64,000 nucleotides of DNA from JAAZKI01 sp012799905 (GTDB lineage Bacteria > Verrucomicrobiota > Lentisphaeria > Oligosphaerales > Oligosphaeraceae). The position numbers were made by a program, and so were the translations under genes. The stretch spans positions 62,001 through 126,000 of the forward strand of contig JBMNFR010000013.1 of assembly GCA_050949415.1 (NCBI GenBank). The letters are read 5' to 3'. Shown here piece after piece: positions 44,318-52,358 of this stretch. Positions within the stretch are counted from its first letter, which is position 1, and every line of letters begins with the position of its first letter. Below the pieces are notes generated by a model, which saw only the letters and a list, made by a program, of their open reading frames with translations, had not been told where the DNA came from and ran no database searches.

Positions 44318-46963
44318 CTATGGAATCGTCCTCACAATGCGGAAGCCGAGATAGGGGTTCCGGCTCCACGAACCCCGCCAGGCGCGGTACGCTGAACGAC
44401 TGAAGCTAGCATCATCAGCCCAGCAGCCGCCCCGAATGACGCGATAATACCCATTGGCAGCGCCTTTAGGGTCCGTCCGCATTTCGTAGCTATAAGCGTC
44501 ATACCAGTCCTGGCACCACTCCCACACATTCCCATGCATATCATGCACCCCCCAGGAATTTGCCTTTTTAGTGCCCACCGGACGCGTCTTGCCATCGTTA
44601 TTCTTATCATACCAGGCCATCTCGTCAAGATTGCCTGCGTAATCACCCATGGTGCCAGCCCGGCAGGCATACTCCCACTCCGCTTCGGTCGGCAGTCGGA
44701 AGGTTCCAAAGCCCATGCTGTTAAGCTTCTCGATGAACTTCTGGCAATCATCCCAGGAGACATTTTCCACCGGGCGTTTTGCGCCCTTGAATTTACTCGG
44801 ATTCGAGTCCATCACCTTCTTCCATTGCGCCTGGGTCACTTCGCATTTGCCAAGATAGAACGGCTGCGAAATCGTCACCATGCGAACCGGCTTCTCATCA
44901 TTATCGCCTTGGTCAGACCCCATCATAAAACTGCCTGGCGGTATGAGGACAAGATCGAACATAACCCTGCGGCCAAGGTCCAGGCTGACACCAGGTGCCA
45001 TTTGCTGAACATCGCTAGCATATTGCACATTGTGTGCAAGCATGCGCCTATGCGAATAAACCACATAGATAATTATCAAAATGGCCAATATGAGAAAAAA
45101 GCCGCACCCTTTAGAACAGCATCCCTTCGCCTGATCGTCCATTCGCTTTTTGCAAAATTCTATCTTCTGGGCGCTGTCAAGATAATCATCTATTTCCTTC
45201 AAAAGATTAATCGCTTCATAATATCTCTTTTGCTCTATAAGCTGTTTGGCATGATTATATTTAAACCTTTTTATACGTTCTATACAATATTTGCTGATTT
45301 CAGATGGCAAATGCTGATTTGTAATCAATTTCCAAAGTGATGAAATTGTATTGGCATAATCATTATAATTTTTCGGATTATTTGTTTGTTTAGAGATGCG
45401 ATTATTGACTGAAGTTAAACAATTATCCAAGCACTGTTTACATCTAAATTCAGCATCATCAAAATATCCAATAAATTCAGAAAATAGATTAATTAGTACT
45501 TCATATTCTTCCGGTTGTTCTAATGTCGCTGACATCTTCTGAACAGCTTCATCATATTTTTCTTGCAGGAATTTCTTTATGGTCTTTATCTGTTCCTGAG
45601 CGTCGTGATATTCTTCAATATCTTTGAATTCAGATTCAATTTTTCTTAATAGTGAAATATCTTTTTCAACAAAATCCCTTCCTTGAATTTTCTTGAGCTC
45701 CGCCACTAACAATCGGTATGTCTTCTCTTTTCTCTGCTTGGAAACATACTCTTGCAAGCGCTGCTTTTGCTCTGTGTCTGCGAATTGCATCGCCAGTCGA
45801 TATGATTTTTGAGAGGATAAATCATTTTTTGCGTAAAAAAGACCTACTTCGTGGGAAATTTCATTTTCAGCCATAAGGCGATATATATACACCTGGCAAT
45901 TTTCCGGCTCCTGGTCTAATATTCTTTCGCAGTATTCAAGCGCGGAGTGGTACTCACTCTCCTCTAAGAACAATTCCACTCTTCGCATCAATGGGGCAAC
46001 TGTGGCATTAGGTGCAGGTAATGCTAACGTAAACTTTTCACCATCTTCATCTTCTTCTGCAGCATCTTCAGCATCCACGACCTTCTTGATTCCCCGCAGC
46101 AGGTCCTGCATAAACCCGATCTTGCTCATGTCCTGGCATTGAAACATGGAAAGTTCGTCTGGGAGTTCATAGACATCCATATCACGGTAACAGGGAATCA
46201 ACAATTTTGAGCGGTCTTTCTTCATCAGCTGCAAGAAACGACTCCATTCGTTTCTAACCCACACCGCATTGAAATACTCTTTCTTGGAGCCAAGGACAAG
46301 CATCACCTTGGCGCTATTGAGAGCAGCAAAAATATATGGCTCATACTGCTCGCCCAGCTTATCTTCCAGGGTTACGCGGGCGAAAAAGACGTTATAGCCT
46401 TCGGCAGTCAACTGATAGTAGATATCCTGGGCAATAGCTGAATCCTTGGTGCGCGAGCCGCCGTCGGTCTTCTCCTTGTAGCAAATGAATACATCAAATG
46501 GCTGCTCGCAGGAAGAGACCGTTAAAATGTCCTTCTGGATTTTGGCAATGCGCTGAGCCTCTTTTTCATAGACATCCCTTTCAGCGCCGCCAGCATTTTC
46601 CAAGGCGGCCAGGTAATCGGGGGCCGCCAGGATAGACTCGTACTGTACGCGATGGCAGGTGGGGATGCGTTCATGGGTGATTGGGTCCTTGACATATTCA
46701 ATGCCAAATCGGGAAATGACTATGCCCCAGTAAGCCTCCGCATCAGTGCTGTCTTCCCGGACAATCGCCTCGTAGGCAGCGATGGCGCGGTCAAAATCAT
46801 TCGCTTGCCGAAAATGCTCTGCGCGCAAATAAAGCCGCTCTATGCGCTCAGAGTTCAGCCTCGGAAATGTTGTCATGGAACTGCAATATGGACACTGGCC
46901 GACCGTAACGCCATCAGGCAGTTCCAGCATGCCGCCGCACATCTTGCATTGAATTTTAGGCAT
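44318..46963 (-). CDS. TIR-domain receptor-like protein, copy 2: zinc ribbon, TIR, helical repeats, membrane helix, complete FGE/C-type-lectin domain
   Basis: 881 residues. Layout as in copy 1: Cx2C...Cx2C zinc ribbon (C6, C9, C24, C27), TIR domain about 154-297 with E239 in WVRNEWSRF, TPR-like and coiled helical region, a Cys-rich patch (GCCSKGCG) directly before the membrane helix FFLILAILIIIYVVY, then an outer FGE-sulfatase fold complete to YLGFRIVRTIP. The domain has the VIRGG(C)W and R-S-A-Y-R signatures used for ligand display in such folds. TIR domains of this kind hydrolyse NAD+ or make signalling nucleotides when clustered. It follows the membrane-protein gene by 15 bp. The zinc-ribbon/TIR part resembles proteins of gut Clostridia; the FGE fusion is the unusual part. 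Confidence 0.88.
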   Translation of the reverse strand: MPKIQCKMCGGMLELPDGVTVGQCPYCSSMTTFPRLNSERIERLYLRAEHFRQANDFDRAIAAYEAIVREDSTDAEAYWGIVISRFGIEYVKDPITHERIPTCHRVQYESILAAPDYLAALENAGGAERDVYEKEAQRIAKIQKDILTVSSCEQPFDVFICYKEKTDGGSRTKDSAIAQDIYYQLTAEGYNVFFARVTLEDKLGEQYEPYIFAALNSAKVMLVLGSKKEYFNAVWVRNEWSRFLQLMKKDRSKLLIPCYRDMDVYELPDELSMFQCQDMSKIGFMQDLLRGIKKVVDAEDAAEEDEDGEKFTLALPAPNATVAPLMRRVELFLEESEYHSALEYCERILDQEPENCQVYIYRLMAENEISHEVGLFYAKNDLSSQKSYRLAMQFADTEQKQRLQEYVSKQRKEKTYRLLVAELKKIQGRDFVEKDISLLRKIESEFKDIEEYHDAQEQIKTIKKFLQEKYDEAVQKMSATLEQPEEYEVLINLFSEFIGYFDDAEFRCKQCLDNCLTSVNNRISKQTNNPKNYNDYANTISSLWKLITNQHLPSEISKYCIERIKRFKYNHAKQLIEQKRYYEAINLLKEIDDYLDSAQKIEFCKKRMDDQAKGCCSKGCGFFLILAILIIIYVVYSHRRMLAHNVQYASDVQQMAPGVSLDLGRRVMFDLVLIPPGSFMMGSDQGDNDEKPVRMVTISQPFYLGKCEVTQAQWKKVMDSNPSKFKGAKRPVENVSWDDCQKFIEKLNSMGFGTFRLPTEAEWEYACRAGTMGDYAGNLDEMAWYDKNNDGKTRPVGTKKANSWGVHDMHGNVWEWCQDWYDAYSYEMRTDPKGAANGYYRVIRGGCWADDASFSRSAYRAWRGSWSRNPYLGFRIVRTIP

Positions 46964-46978
46964 AGAAAAAAAACCAGT

Positions 46979-47665
46979 CTATTTCAATAATTTGAGGCGG
47001 TCAGAACGGTCGCGCACATTATCAATGATTTTCTGGCAAAGCGCAGAAACTTCTGATTCATTGTTTTCGGCAACAAGCTTTTTGAGTTGGATGACTCCTG
47101 TACGAATTGACTCATCAAGCTTAGCAATATCAGGATGCGAAATAGGATCGGCATAACGGATGGCATCTCTGACCTCGGATACACTCTCTTTCATACTGGC
47201 AGGAACCGTGGTTAAAAGCGATTCCGTGTCGGCCAGCAGCATTTTCCAATCATCAGTTTGTTTTTTTATTTCATCACCAACACGCGTGATTGCTGTTTGT
47301 CCTGCTCCGATTGCCAGAAGTTTCCAGGCAGTAAAACCGGTAATGACAATGTTGATAACTGCATACCAAAGCGGCGACAAATGCCAGGTGCCAGTCAAAT
47401 CCAATGTGACAACGACAATAGCCAATAGAATAGTTAAGACAAGATATCCCTTCAGCGCCAAAGGAAACGCTAAGCTGGTGAGGTAGTTTTTGGCGCCGGA
47501 AACGGAAAGCTGCCAAAGCGAAGCTGCGGAGATGATAACCGCCAATAACAAAAAAACGTACGCAGTAAAAACCAGGTTGTCCTTAGGGAGCGGAATCAGA
47601 ATTGCGGTTTGAATGGCAATCCCGATAAATGCGCCTGCCAGTATTCGCTTTTGTTGGGTAATCAT
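46979..47665 (-). CDS. Unknown four-helix membrane protein with helical cytosolic tail
   Basis: 228 residues. Four membrane helices are visible within the first ~120 residues (ILAGAFIGIAIQTAILIPL, VFTAYVFLLLAVIISAASLW, YLVLTILLAIVVVTLDL, WYAVINIVITGFTAWKLLAI). The rest is a charged helical tail with no cysteine pattern (DEIKKQTDDWKMLLADTESL, ending NVRDRSDRLKLLK). I do not recognise the family. Its start codon lies two bases after the SPFH stop codon, and the TIR gene begins 15 bp after its own stop, so the three products are very likely made together. A fragment of its 3' end is repeated at 44156-44226. Confidence 0.75.
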   Translation of the reverse strand: MITQQKRILAGAFIGIAIQTAILIPLPKDNLVFTAYVFLLLAVIISAASLWQLSVSGAKNYLTSLAFPLALKGYLVLTILLAIVVVTLDLTGTWHLSPLWYAVINIVITGFTAWKLLAIGAGQTAITRVGDEIKKQTDDWKMLLADTESLLTTVPASMKESVSEVRDAIRYADPISHPDIAKLDESIRTGVIQLKKLVAENNESEVSALCQKIIDNVRDRSDRLKLLK

Positions 47666-47667
47666 AC

Positions 47668-48939
47668 TTATCCCTCGCTTTTTGAAAGTTTCTCACCACA
47701 TTCCAAACAGAATTTTGCTTCGGCAGGCACTTCCTTGCCACACTTGGAACAAACAAGGGCTGTCAGCGACGCCCCGCAAGACAGACAAAATTTCCCTTTA
47801 GGAACTTTTACGCCACATTTAGGACACGTAATTTCATTGTCGCCAGTGGCCGTCTTCTCCCCGCATTCGAGGCAGAACTTGGCATTTGCTGGCAGCACGA
47901 CTCCGCATTTTTCGCACGCTATAACATAAGCCTGTTGCTGTTGAGTGACGCCTTCCTGGTTTTGGTTTAGCGTATCCTGAAGCATTCCTCCGACTTTATT
48001 GCCTACTGAACCGCCTATGCCGGAGATCATCCCCATGCCAACGCCCATGTTGGTGAATTGTCCAACCGCTTGATTGCTGGCAACTCGCTCCGCAACATCA
48101 AATCCACGCTCGGCCTGGTAGGTATATCCCTCTATAGAACGCTTTTTTGCAAGCCCCTCCGCTTCAATGGCCATTCTCTGGGCAGCAGTCTGCTGGTCAA
48201 TGATGCCGACTTGCTGGCGTAATTTTGCTTCGGCGATATCAGCATATTGACGGTAATGAATTTCCTTGAACCGGCGGTAATTTTTATCATCCTCTGGTTT
48301 GATGATATTTGTTATGAAAAAACGCTCCAAAGAGATTCCGTATGATTGGAAATCCACTGCCAGAGCCTCCTGCAATGCCTGCGACATACTCTGCAAATAC
48401 TCGTCAATTTCAAAGATGCTAATCTTATTTTCTTTAATGAGCGAGACAATATAGGGTTTCAGATGGATCATCAGAAACGAACGGAATTTCTGCGTCATCT
48501 GTTCCTGCGAAAAACTGTCTTCCGTGCCGACTACTTGAATCAACAGTTTCCGGCCATCTTCCAGGCGTATATTCATTTCACCACAGGCGCCGAGCTGAAT
48601 TGGGAACCCGTAGGTAGGCTCAACGTATTCCATCTTGGTGTCAGTGCCCCACTTGATGGCCATCTGCTCAGTTTTATTGATGAAATAGACTTCGCAATGG
48701 AATGGCGTTTGGTCTCCAGTCGCCTTGTTAAAGAAACTTCCTGCTATGGGCATGTTCTGGGTGGACAACAAATGCCGACCAGGGCCAAAGCTGTCCAGCG
48801 CCTGCCCATTTGAATAAAACACCGCTTCCTGAGATTCATGAACAATTAACTGACTGCCATAATTGAAGTCTTCGCAAGGGTGTTTCCAGATAAGGGTCGT
48901 ATTGTCGCCTTCATACTTGATGATGTCTGCAATGGCCAT
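47668..48939 (-). CDS. SPFH (band 7)-domain protein with three C-terminal zinc ribbons
   Basis: 423 residues, AAGGAG before ATG 48939. The SPFH part (about 1-300) reads KYEGDNTTLIWKHPCEDFNY, ESQEAVFYSNGQALDSFGPG, TSMQEQ-like FSQEQMTQKFRSFLMIHLKP and RFFITNIIKPED, then a coiled coil (RQQVGIIDQQTAAQRMAIEA) and a glycine-rich stretch. The tail holds three zinc ribbons (CEKC/CLEC, CPKC/CLSC, CSKC/CLEC). This corresponds to the YdjI/'virion core protein' branch of SPFH proteins, which form ring-like membrane scaffolds. In the operon it could organise the TIR proteins into clusters; this is inferred from gene order alone. Confidence 0.85.
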   Translation of the reverse strand: MAIADIIKYEGDNTTLIWKHPCEDFNYGSQLIVHESQEAVFYSNGQALDSFGPGRHLLSTQNMPIAGSFFNKATGDQTPFHCEVYFINKTEQMAIKWGTDTKMEYVEPTYGFPIQLGACGEMNIRLEDGRKLLIQVVGTEDSFSQEQMTQKFRSFLMIHLKPYIVSLIKENKISIFEIDEYLQSMSQALQEALAVDFQSYGISLERFFITNIIKPEDDKNYRRFKEIHYRQYADIAEAKLRQQVGIIDQQTAAQRMAIEAEGLAKKRSIEGYTYQAERGFDVAERVASNQAVGQFTNMGVGMGMISGIGGSVGNKVGGMLQDTLNQNQEGVTQQQQAYVIACEKCGVVLPANAKFCLECGEKTATGDNEITCPKCGVKVPKGKFCLSCGASLTALVCSKCGKEVPAEAKFCLECGEKLSKSEG

Positions 48940-49140
48940 AATTCGGCTCCTTTAGCATTCGCATAATCTTTTTCTATCTGTTGGCTTTTTAAAATGGCAG
49001 TAGCATGCGCGGACGCCAAGTCAAGGGCACAAGTCCAATGATACCTGGTAAATGGCGCCCCAAATTACACGATATGTCGTTAGTATACCCTGACGGCAGC
49101 CTCAATGCAAACTAAACAAATGCAATATCGTATAGCACAA
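48940..49140. other. Upstream region of the SPFH-TIR operon
   Basis: No gene. It should carry the promoter of the operon on the minus strand, but no convincing -35/-10 pair was picked out. Composition is more A+T-rich than the neighbouring cysK gene. Confidence 0.4.
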
Positions 49141-49175
49141 GGGGGAGGAAAGGACTGCAAACCCTTTCCTCCCCC
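49141..49175. terminator. Strong hairpin, probable cysK terminator
   Basis: Perfect 13-bp arms GGGGGAGGAAAGG (49141-49153) and complement (49163-49175) with a 9-base loop, 49 bp beyond the cysK stop on the minus strand. A U-run is weak on both sides: on the minus strand the stem is followed by TTGTGC. It stands between two minus-strand units and may act by itself or with Rho. Confidence 0.6.
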
Positions 49176-49224
49176 TCACACTACTCATTTATCTTTTTTC
49201 AACGCATGCCCAGGCATATCACGC

Positions 49225-50151
49225 CTATTCATCCTCAAACAGCCACGTGGAAAGATACCGCTCGCCATTGTCGGGGAGCACGGCGACGATGCGCTTGCCA
49301 GCCATCTCCGGACGCTTGCTCAGCTCCAACGCAGCATACAAAGCCGCCCCAGATGAAATGCCAATCAGGAGTCCTTCTTCCTTGGCAGCAGCCCGCGCCG
49401 TCTGACCAGACTGCTCTGTCGTGACCTGGATGATTTCATCAATCAAGTCAACATCCAGCACCGAGGGCACAAAGCCGGCGCCAATGCCCTGGATTTTGTG
49501 CGGTCCAGCCACGCCGCCCGACAACACCGGACTGTCCGACGGCTCCACTGCGACGACTTTAACCTTGGCATTGCGCTCCTTGAGTACACTGCCAATGCCC
49601 GTCAACGTGCCGCCAGTGCCGACCGTGGCTACCAGCACATCGACAACGCCGTCCGTGTCCCGCCAGATTTCCTCGGCCGTAGTCAAACGATGCGCCAGCG
49701 GATTGGCCGGATTATCAAACTGCTGCGGCACCAGCGAACCGGGATGCTCACGGTGCAGCTCCATGGCTTTGTCAATGGCGCCTTGCATGCCTTTGGCGCC
49801 TTCCGTCAACACGATTTCCGCACCGTAGGCGCTGAGAATCTTCCGGCGCTCAACGCTCATCGTGTCCGGCATAGTCAAAATCAGCCGATAACCCTTGACC
49901 GCCGCTGCCAGCGCCAAGCCAATGCCGGTGTTGCCACTGGTCGGCTCAATGATGACCGCGCCCGGCGACAGCACGCCGCGCTTCTCGGCATCCTCAATCA
50001 TGGCCACCGCAACCCTGTCCTTGACACTGCCCCCAGGATTGAAATACTCCACCTTCACCAGCACTTCGGCAACGCCGCGATTCATTTTTCCAACCCGCAC
50101 CAGCGGTGTATTCCCAATCGTCTCAACCAGGTTGTTTTTAATATTCGCCAT
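49225..50151 (-). CDS. cysK: Cysteine synthase A (O-acetylserine sulfhydrylase)
   Basis: 308 residues, normal length. The PLP lysine is K44 in NPGGSVKDR. The substrate loop PTSGNTGIGLA, the phosphate loop VGTGGTLTGIG and GISSGAALYAAL near the C-terminus are all intact. It makes cysteine from O-acetylserine and sulfide in the cytoplasm. GGAAGGACAGAG precedes the start. The TIM-barrel gene upstream on the same strand ends 36 bp before this start, so they may share a transcript, although no functional link is evident. Confidence 0.95.
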   Translation of the reverse strand: MANIKNNLVETIGNTPLVRVGKMNRGVAEVLVKVEYFNPGGSVKDRVAVAMIEDAEKRGVLSPGAVIIEPTSGNTGIGLALAAAVKGYRLILTMPDTMSVERRKILSAYGAEIVLTEGAKGMQGAIDKAMELHREHPGSLVPQQFDNPANPLAHRLTTAEEIWRDTDGVVDVLVATVGTGGTLTGIGSVLKERNAKVKVVAVEPSDSPVLSGGVAGPHKIQGIGAGFVPSVLDVDLIDEIIQVTTEQSGQTARAAAKEEGLLIGISSGAALYAALELSKRPEMAGKRIVAVLPDNGERYLSTWLFEDE

Positions 50152-50187
50152 GGTCTCTGTCCTTCCTGAACGTGTATTCGCGATGCC

Positions 50188-50976
50188 TCACAGCAACGGT
50201 CGCAGGAAAGCAGCCGCCTCGCGCACGACATTTTCCAGTTCGCCTTCGGCGGGCATGGGCTCCAATTCATTCACATAGCCATCAAAGCCGACCTTGCGCA
50301 AGGCGTCAAAAAAGACGGCAAACGGCGTATGGCGATTTTCCGCGTACGGCACCCGCGTGTACCTGACTTCGGTGCCATCACACAGCTTGAGCGCATTGGC
50401 GCCGTCCGGACTCACCACCAACGTCTGCACATGCACGCCGACAATGCCGCCACGCAAAGGCTCAAACATATCCCGGCTGAATGGCAATCCAGCCAGCGCC
50501 AAATTCGCCGGTTCAGGCACCAGGCCAAAGTTCGGTTCGTTGATTTCGGCCAGCACCTTGGCGGCTCCGGCAATCGTCTCAAACGGGCTATTGGTATGCA
50601 TCTGATAATGAATCCGCAACCTTAATGGCGCCACCAGCTGCGCCGCCCGCTTCAACACCGGCGGCTGCGCTCCCATCCGTATGCTGAACGCTCCCAAATC
50701 CGCCAGCTTGGCCGCAAATTCAACAAACCGCTTCTCCTCGGCCGCATCTGCCAGTTTGCCATGATACTGACCAGCAAACACGGCAATGCCCGTGGATTGC
50801 AAGACAGACTTCAATTCAACAAACGCAGCGGGCGGCGTGTCTGGATTGACTTGCGAACCGCGCAAATCAACGGCGTCATAACCATAACGTGCCGCCAAAC
50901 GGATGAAATCCGCCACCGGCATCACTGACTGCGTGCTGCTTTTCTCAACCAACCGACCAGATAATGACAACTTCAT
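50188..50976 (-). CDS. Sugar phosphate isomerase/epimerase-family TIM-barrel protein
   Basis: 262 residues. It shows the xylose-isomerase-like (AP endonuclease 2) pattern: ADFIRLAARYGYDAVDLRGS in the first beta-alpha unit, RIHYQMHTNSPFETIAGAA with a metal-type histidine, NFGLVPEPANLALAG, GGIVGVHVQTLVVS and FDGYVNELEPMP with a likely metal glutamate. AAAGGAG lies before ATG 50976. Members isomerise or epimerise sugars and cyclitols or dehydrate them. Substrate unknown. Some ligand positions differ from the classical pattern, for example VPEPAN where EP.N is expected, so activity is likely but not certain. Confidence 0.78.
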   Translation of the reverse strand: MKLSLSGRLVEKSSTQSVMPVADFIRLAARYGYDAVDLRGSQVNPDTPPAAFVELKSVLQSTGIAVFAGQYHGKLADAAEEKRFVEFAAKLADLGAFSIRMGAQPPVLKRAAQLVAPLRLRIHYQMHTNSPFETIAGAAKVLAEINEPNFGLVPEPANLALAGLPFSRDMFEPLRGGIVGVHVQTLVVSPDGANALKLCDGTEVRYTRVPYAENRHTPFAVFFDALRKVGFDGYVNELEPMPAEGELENVVREAAAFLRPLL

Positions 50977-51468
50977 GACGCACTCCTTTCCGCCTGCTCC
51001 ATTAACGTTAATTCAAGGCGATACAAAACACATAACCATCGCAAAAACAAGGTTATGTACACTTATTGTAACATGAGGCATAGTCTTTTCAAGGCGATGT
51101 TCAAAAAAATTATGCAATCAGCCAGCGATTGATATTCGGAGTTCCGGCAAGCTGCGGTGCCAAGCGCCCCGGGTAAGGCACTTTAGTGGACAGTGGACAT
51201 TAGTGGACGTTAGTAGACGATGGACTGTGGACAAAAGTGGACTTTAATGGAGAGTGGACGTGGACATAAGTGGACTTTAGTGGACAGTGGCTGTGGCATG
51301 AGTTCAAAAAAAACTCGCCCCTAACGAATTATGAATTATGAAATTCGCCTCAGCATTCAGCATTCAGCATTCAGCATTCAGCATTCAGCATTCAACATTC
51401 AGCATTCAGCATTCAGCATTCAAACCCTCGCCCCTCGCCCCTCGCCCCTCGCCCCTCGCCCCTCGCCC
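50977..51468. other. Spacer with three repeat types, no gene
   Basis: After the TIM-barrel gene's upstream region (to about 51120), the spacer contains an element TTGATATTCGGAGTTCCGGC (51128-51172, shared in diverged form with 41369-41415), the GTGGAC-rich repeat 51180-51295 and the reversed 7-bp composite 51313-51472. Confidence 0.7.
51180..51295. repeat. GTGGAC-rich irregular repeat, copy 2
   Basis: About ten GTGGAC (or TGGAC) blocks separated by short A/T pieces such as TTTA, ATTA and AAAA. Longest shared pieces with the reverse of 27567-27626 are GGACGTTAGT and GTGGACAAAAGTGGACTT-like strings (the latter with an inversion of order). Confidence 0.6.
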
Positions 51469-51472
51469 CTAA
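51313..51472. repeat. Composite array of 7-bp units, reversed
   Basis: Reverse complement reads GGGGCGA units (about seven), TTTGA, about twelve ATGCTGA-type units, the junction GAGGCGAATTTCATAATTC, TTCATAA units, GTTAGGGGCGAG. Family order is the same as at 3324 and 18094. The stop codon of the DUF374 gene (TAG, 51469-51471) forms the first bases of the first G-rich unit. Confidence 0.9.
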
Positions 51473-52170
51473 TTCGCGCCACTATCGTCTGTGATGGCTA
51501 ATAGCGCTTGGCGGATTTTCTCCACCCCAGTTTCTCGCGTCTCTTCGTCATCCAGAAAAAAAGGTTTGCCGAATTTGAGCGTAACCTTGGAAAACGGCTT
51601 AGGAATCTGCGTTCCATCCCAGCTTTTCAGTTGCCAGCAGTTCTCCGCATTGACCGCTGTCGGCAGCACCGCGACCTTTCCCAGGGATGCCAAGGCGACC
51701 GCCCCGGGATGCACCGTGTAGCGCGGACCGCGAGGCCCATCGACCGTCACGACTATCATCTGCCCGTCCTTCAGCTTCTGCAGCATCGTCCGCGTCGCCT
51801 GCATGCCGCCGCGGCTTGAGGAGCCGCGCACCACATCAACGCCGAAGAAACGGATCAACGTCGAGATATACTCGCCGTCACGGGACGCGCTGATCAGAAC
51901 CGTGACCCGCTTCAACAACGCCTTTGGCGCCACCGTCGCCAAAAAGACAAACCGGTTGTGCCAGATCGGCATCACCACTGGCCAGGGCGACCCGCTCTCC
52001 AACCAACCGTCAGGATCATCATAGCGCACCCGGAACGTCCACCCGTACAAACCAACCAGCCGAGCCAGCAGCCAACCCAACCAGGCTGGCATATGCCGCT
52101 TGTTCTTTAAAGTAAACAACCGACGACGACGCTTGGGCGGCGTCCGCTCTGCCGATTTCTCATGACTCAT
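51469..52170 (-). CDS. DUF374-family lysophospholipid acyltransferase-like protein
   Basis: 233 residues from ATG 52170; the frame is open to 52332, but the first 54 residues do not look like protein and would cover the promoter region shared with galU. After a basic start (PPKRRRRLFTLKNKRH) a hydrophobic segment WLGWLLARLVGLYGW follows. The DUF374 core has MPIWHNRFVFLATV with the family histidine, ISASRDGEYISTLIRFFGVD, VVRGSSSRGGMQATR and VTVDGPRGPRYTVHPGAVAL. Members are related to PlsC/LpxL-type acyltransferases and are thought to act on lipids at the inner membrane. It is divergent from galU, with 188 bp between the starts. Confidence 0.85.
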   Translation of the reverse strand: MSHEKSAERTPPKRRRRLFTLKNKRHMPAWLGWLLARLVGLYGWTFRVRYDDPDGWLESGSPWPVVMPIWHNRFVFLATVAPKALLKRVTVLISASRDGEYISTLIRFFGVDVVRGSSSRGGMQATRTMLQKLKDGQMIVVTVDGPRGPRYTVHPGAVALASLGKVAVLPTAVNAENCWQLKSWDGTQIPKPFSKVTLKFGKPFFLDDEETRETGVEKIRQALLAITDDSGAN

Positions 52171-52358
52171 GACTGTCCCCGCGCCTGGACAGGCGCCACA
52201 AAAACCAAGAATGTCGTCACCGAGTTGCATAGACGTGCTTGATGTGGTAAAATATCCCCTCGACCACGACTTCTCAACCAGGACAGCCGCTTTTTGTCGG
52301 CCTTCTCCCTCAACCAAGCCACCACACCCCAAACACCCACCAGCGAGCAGACCACACC

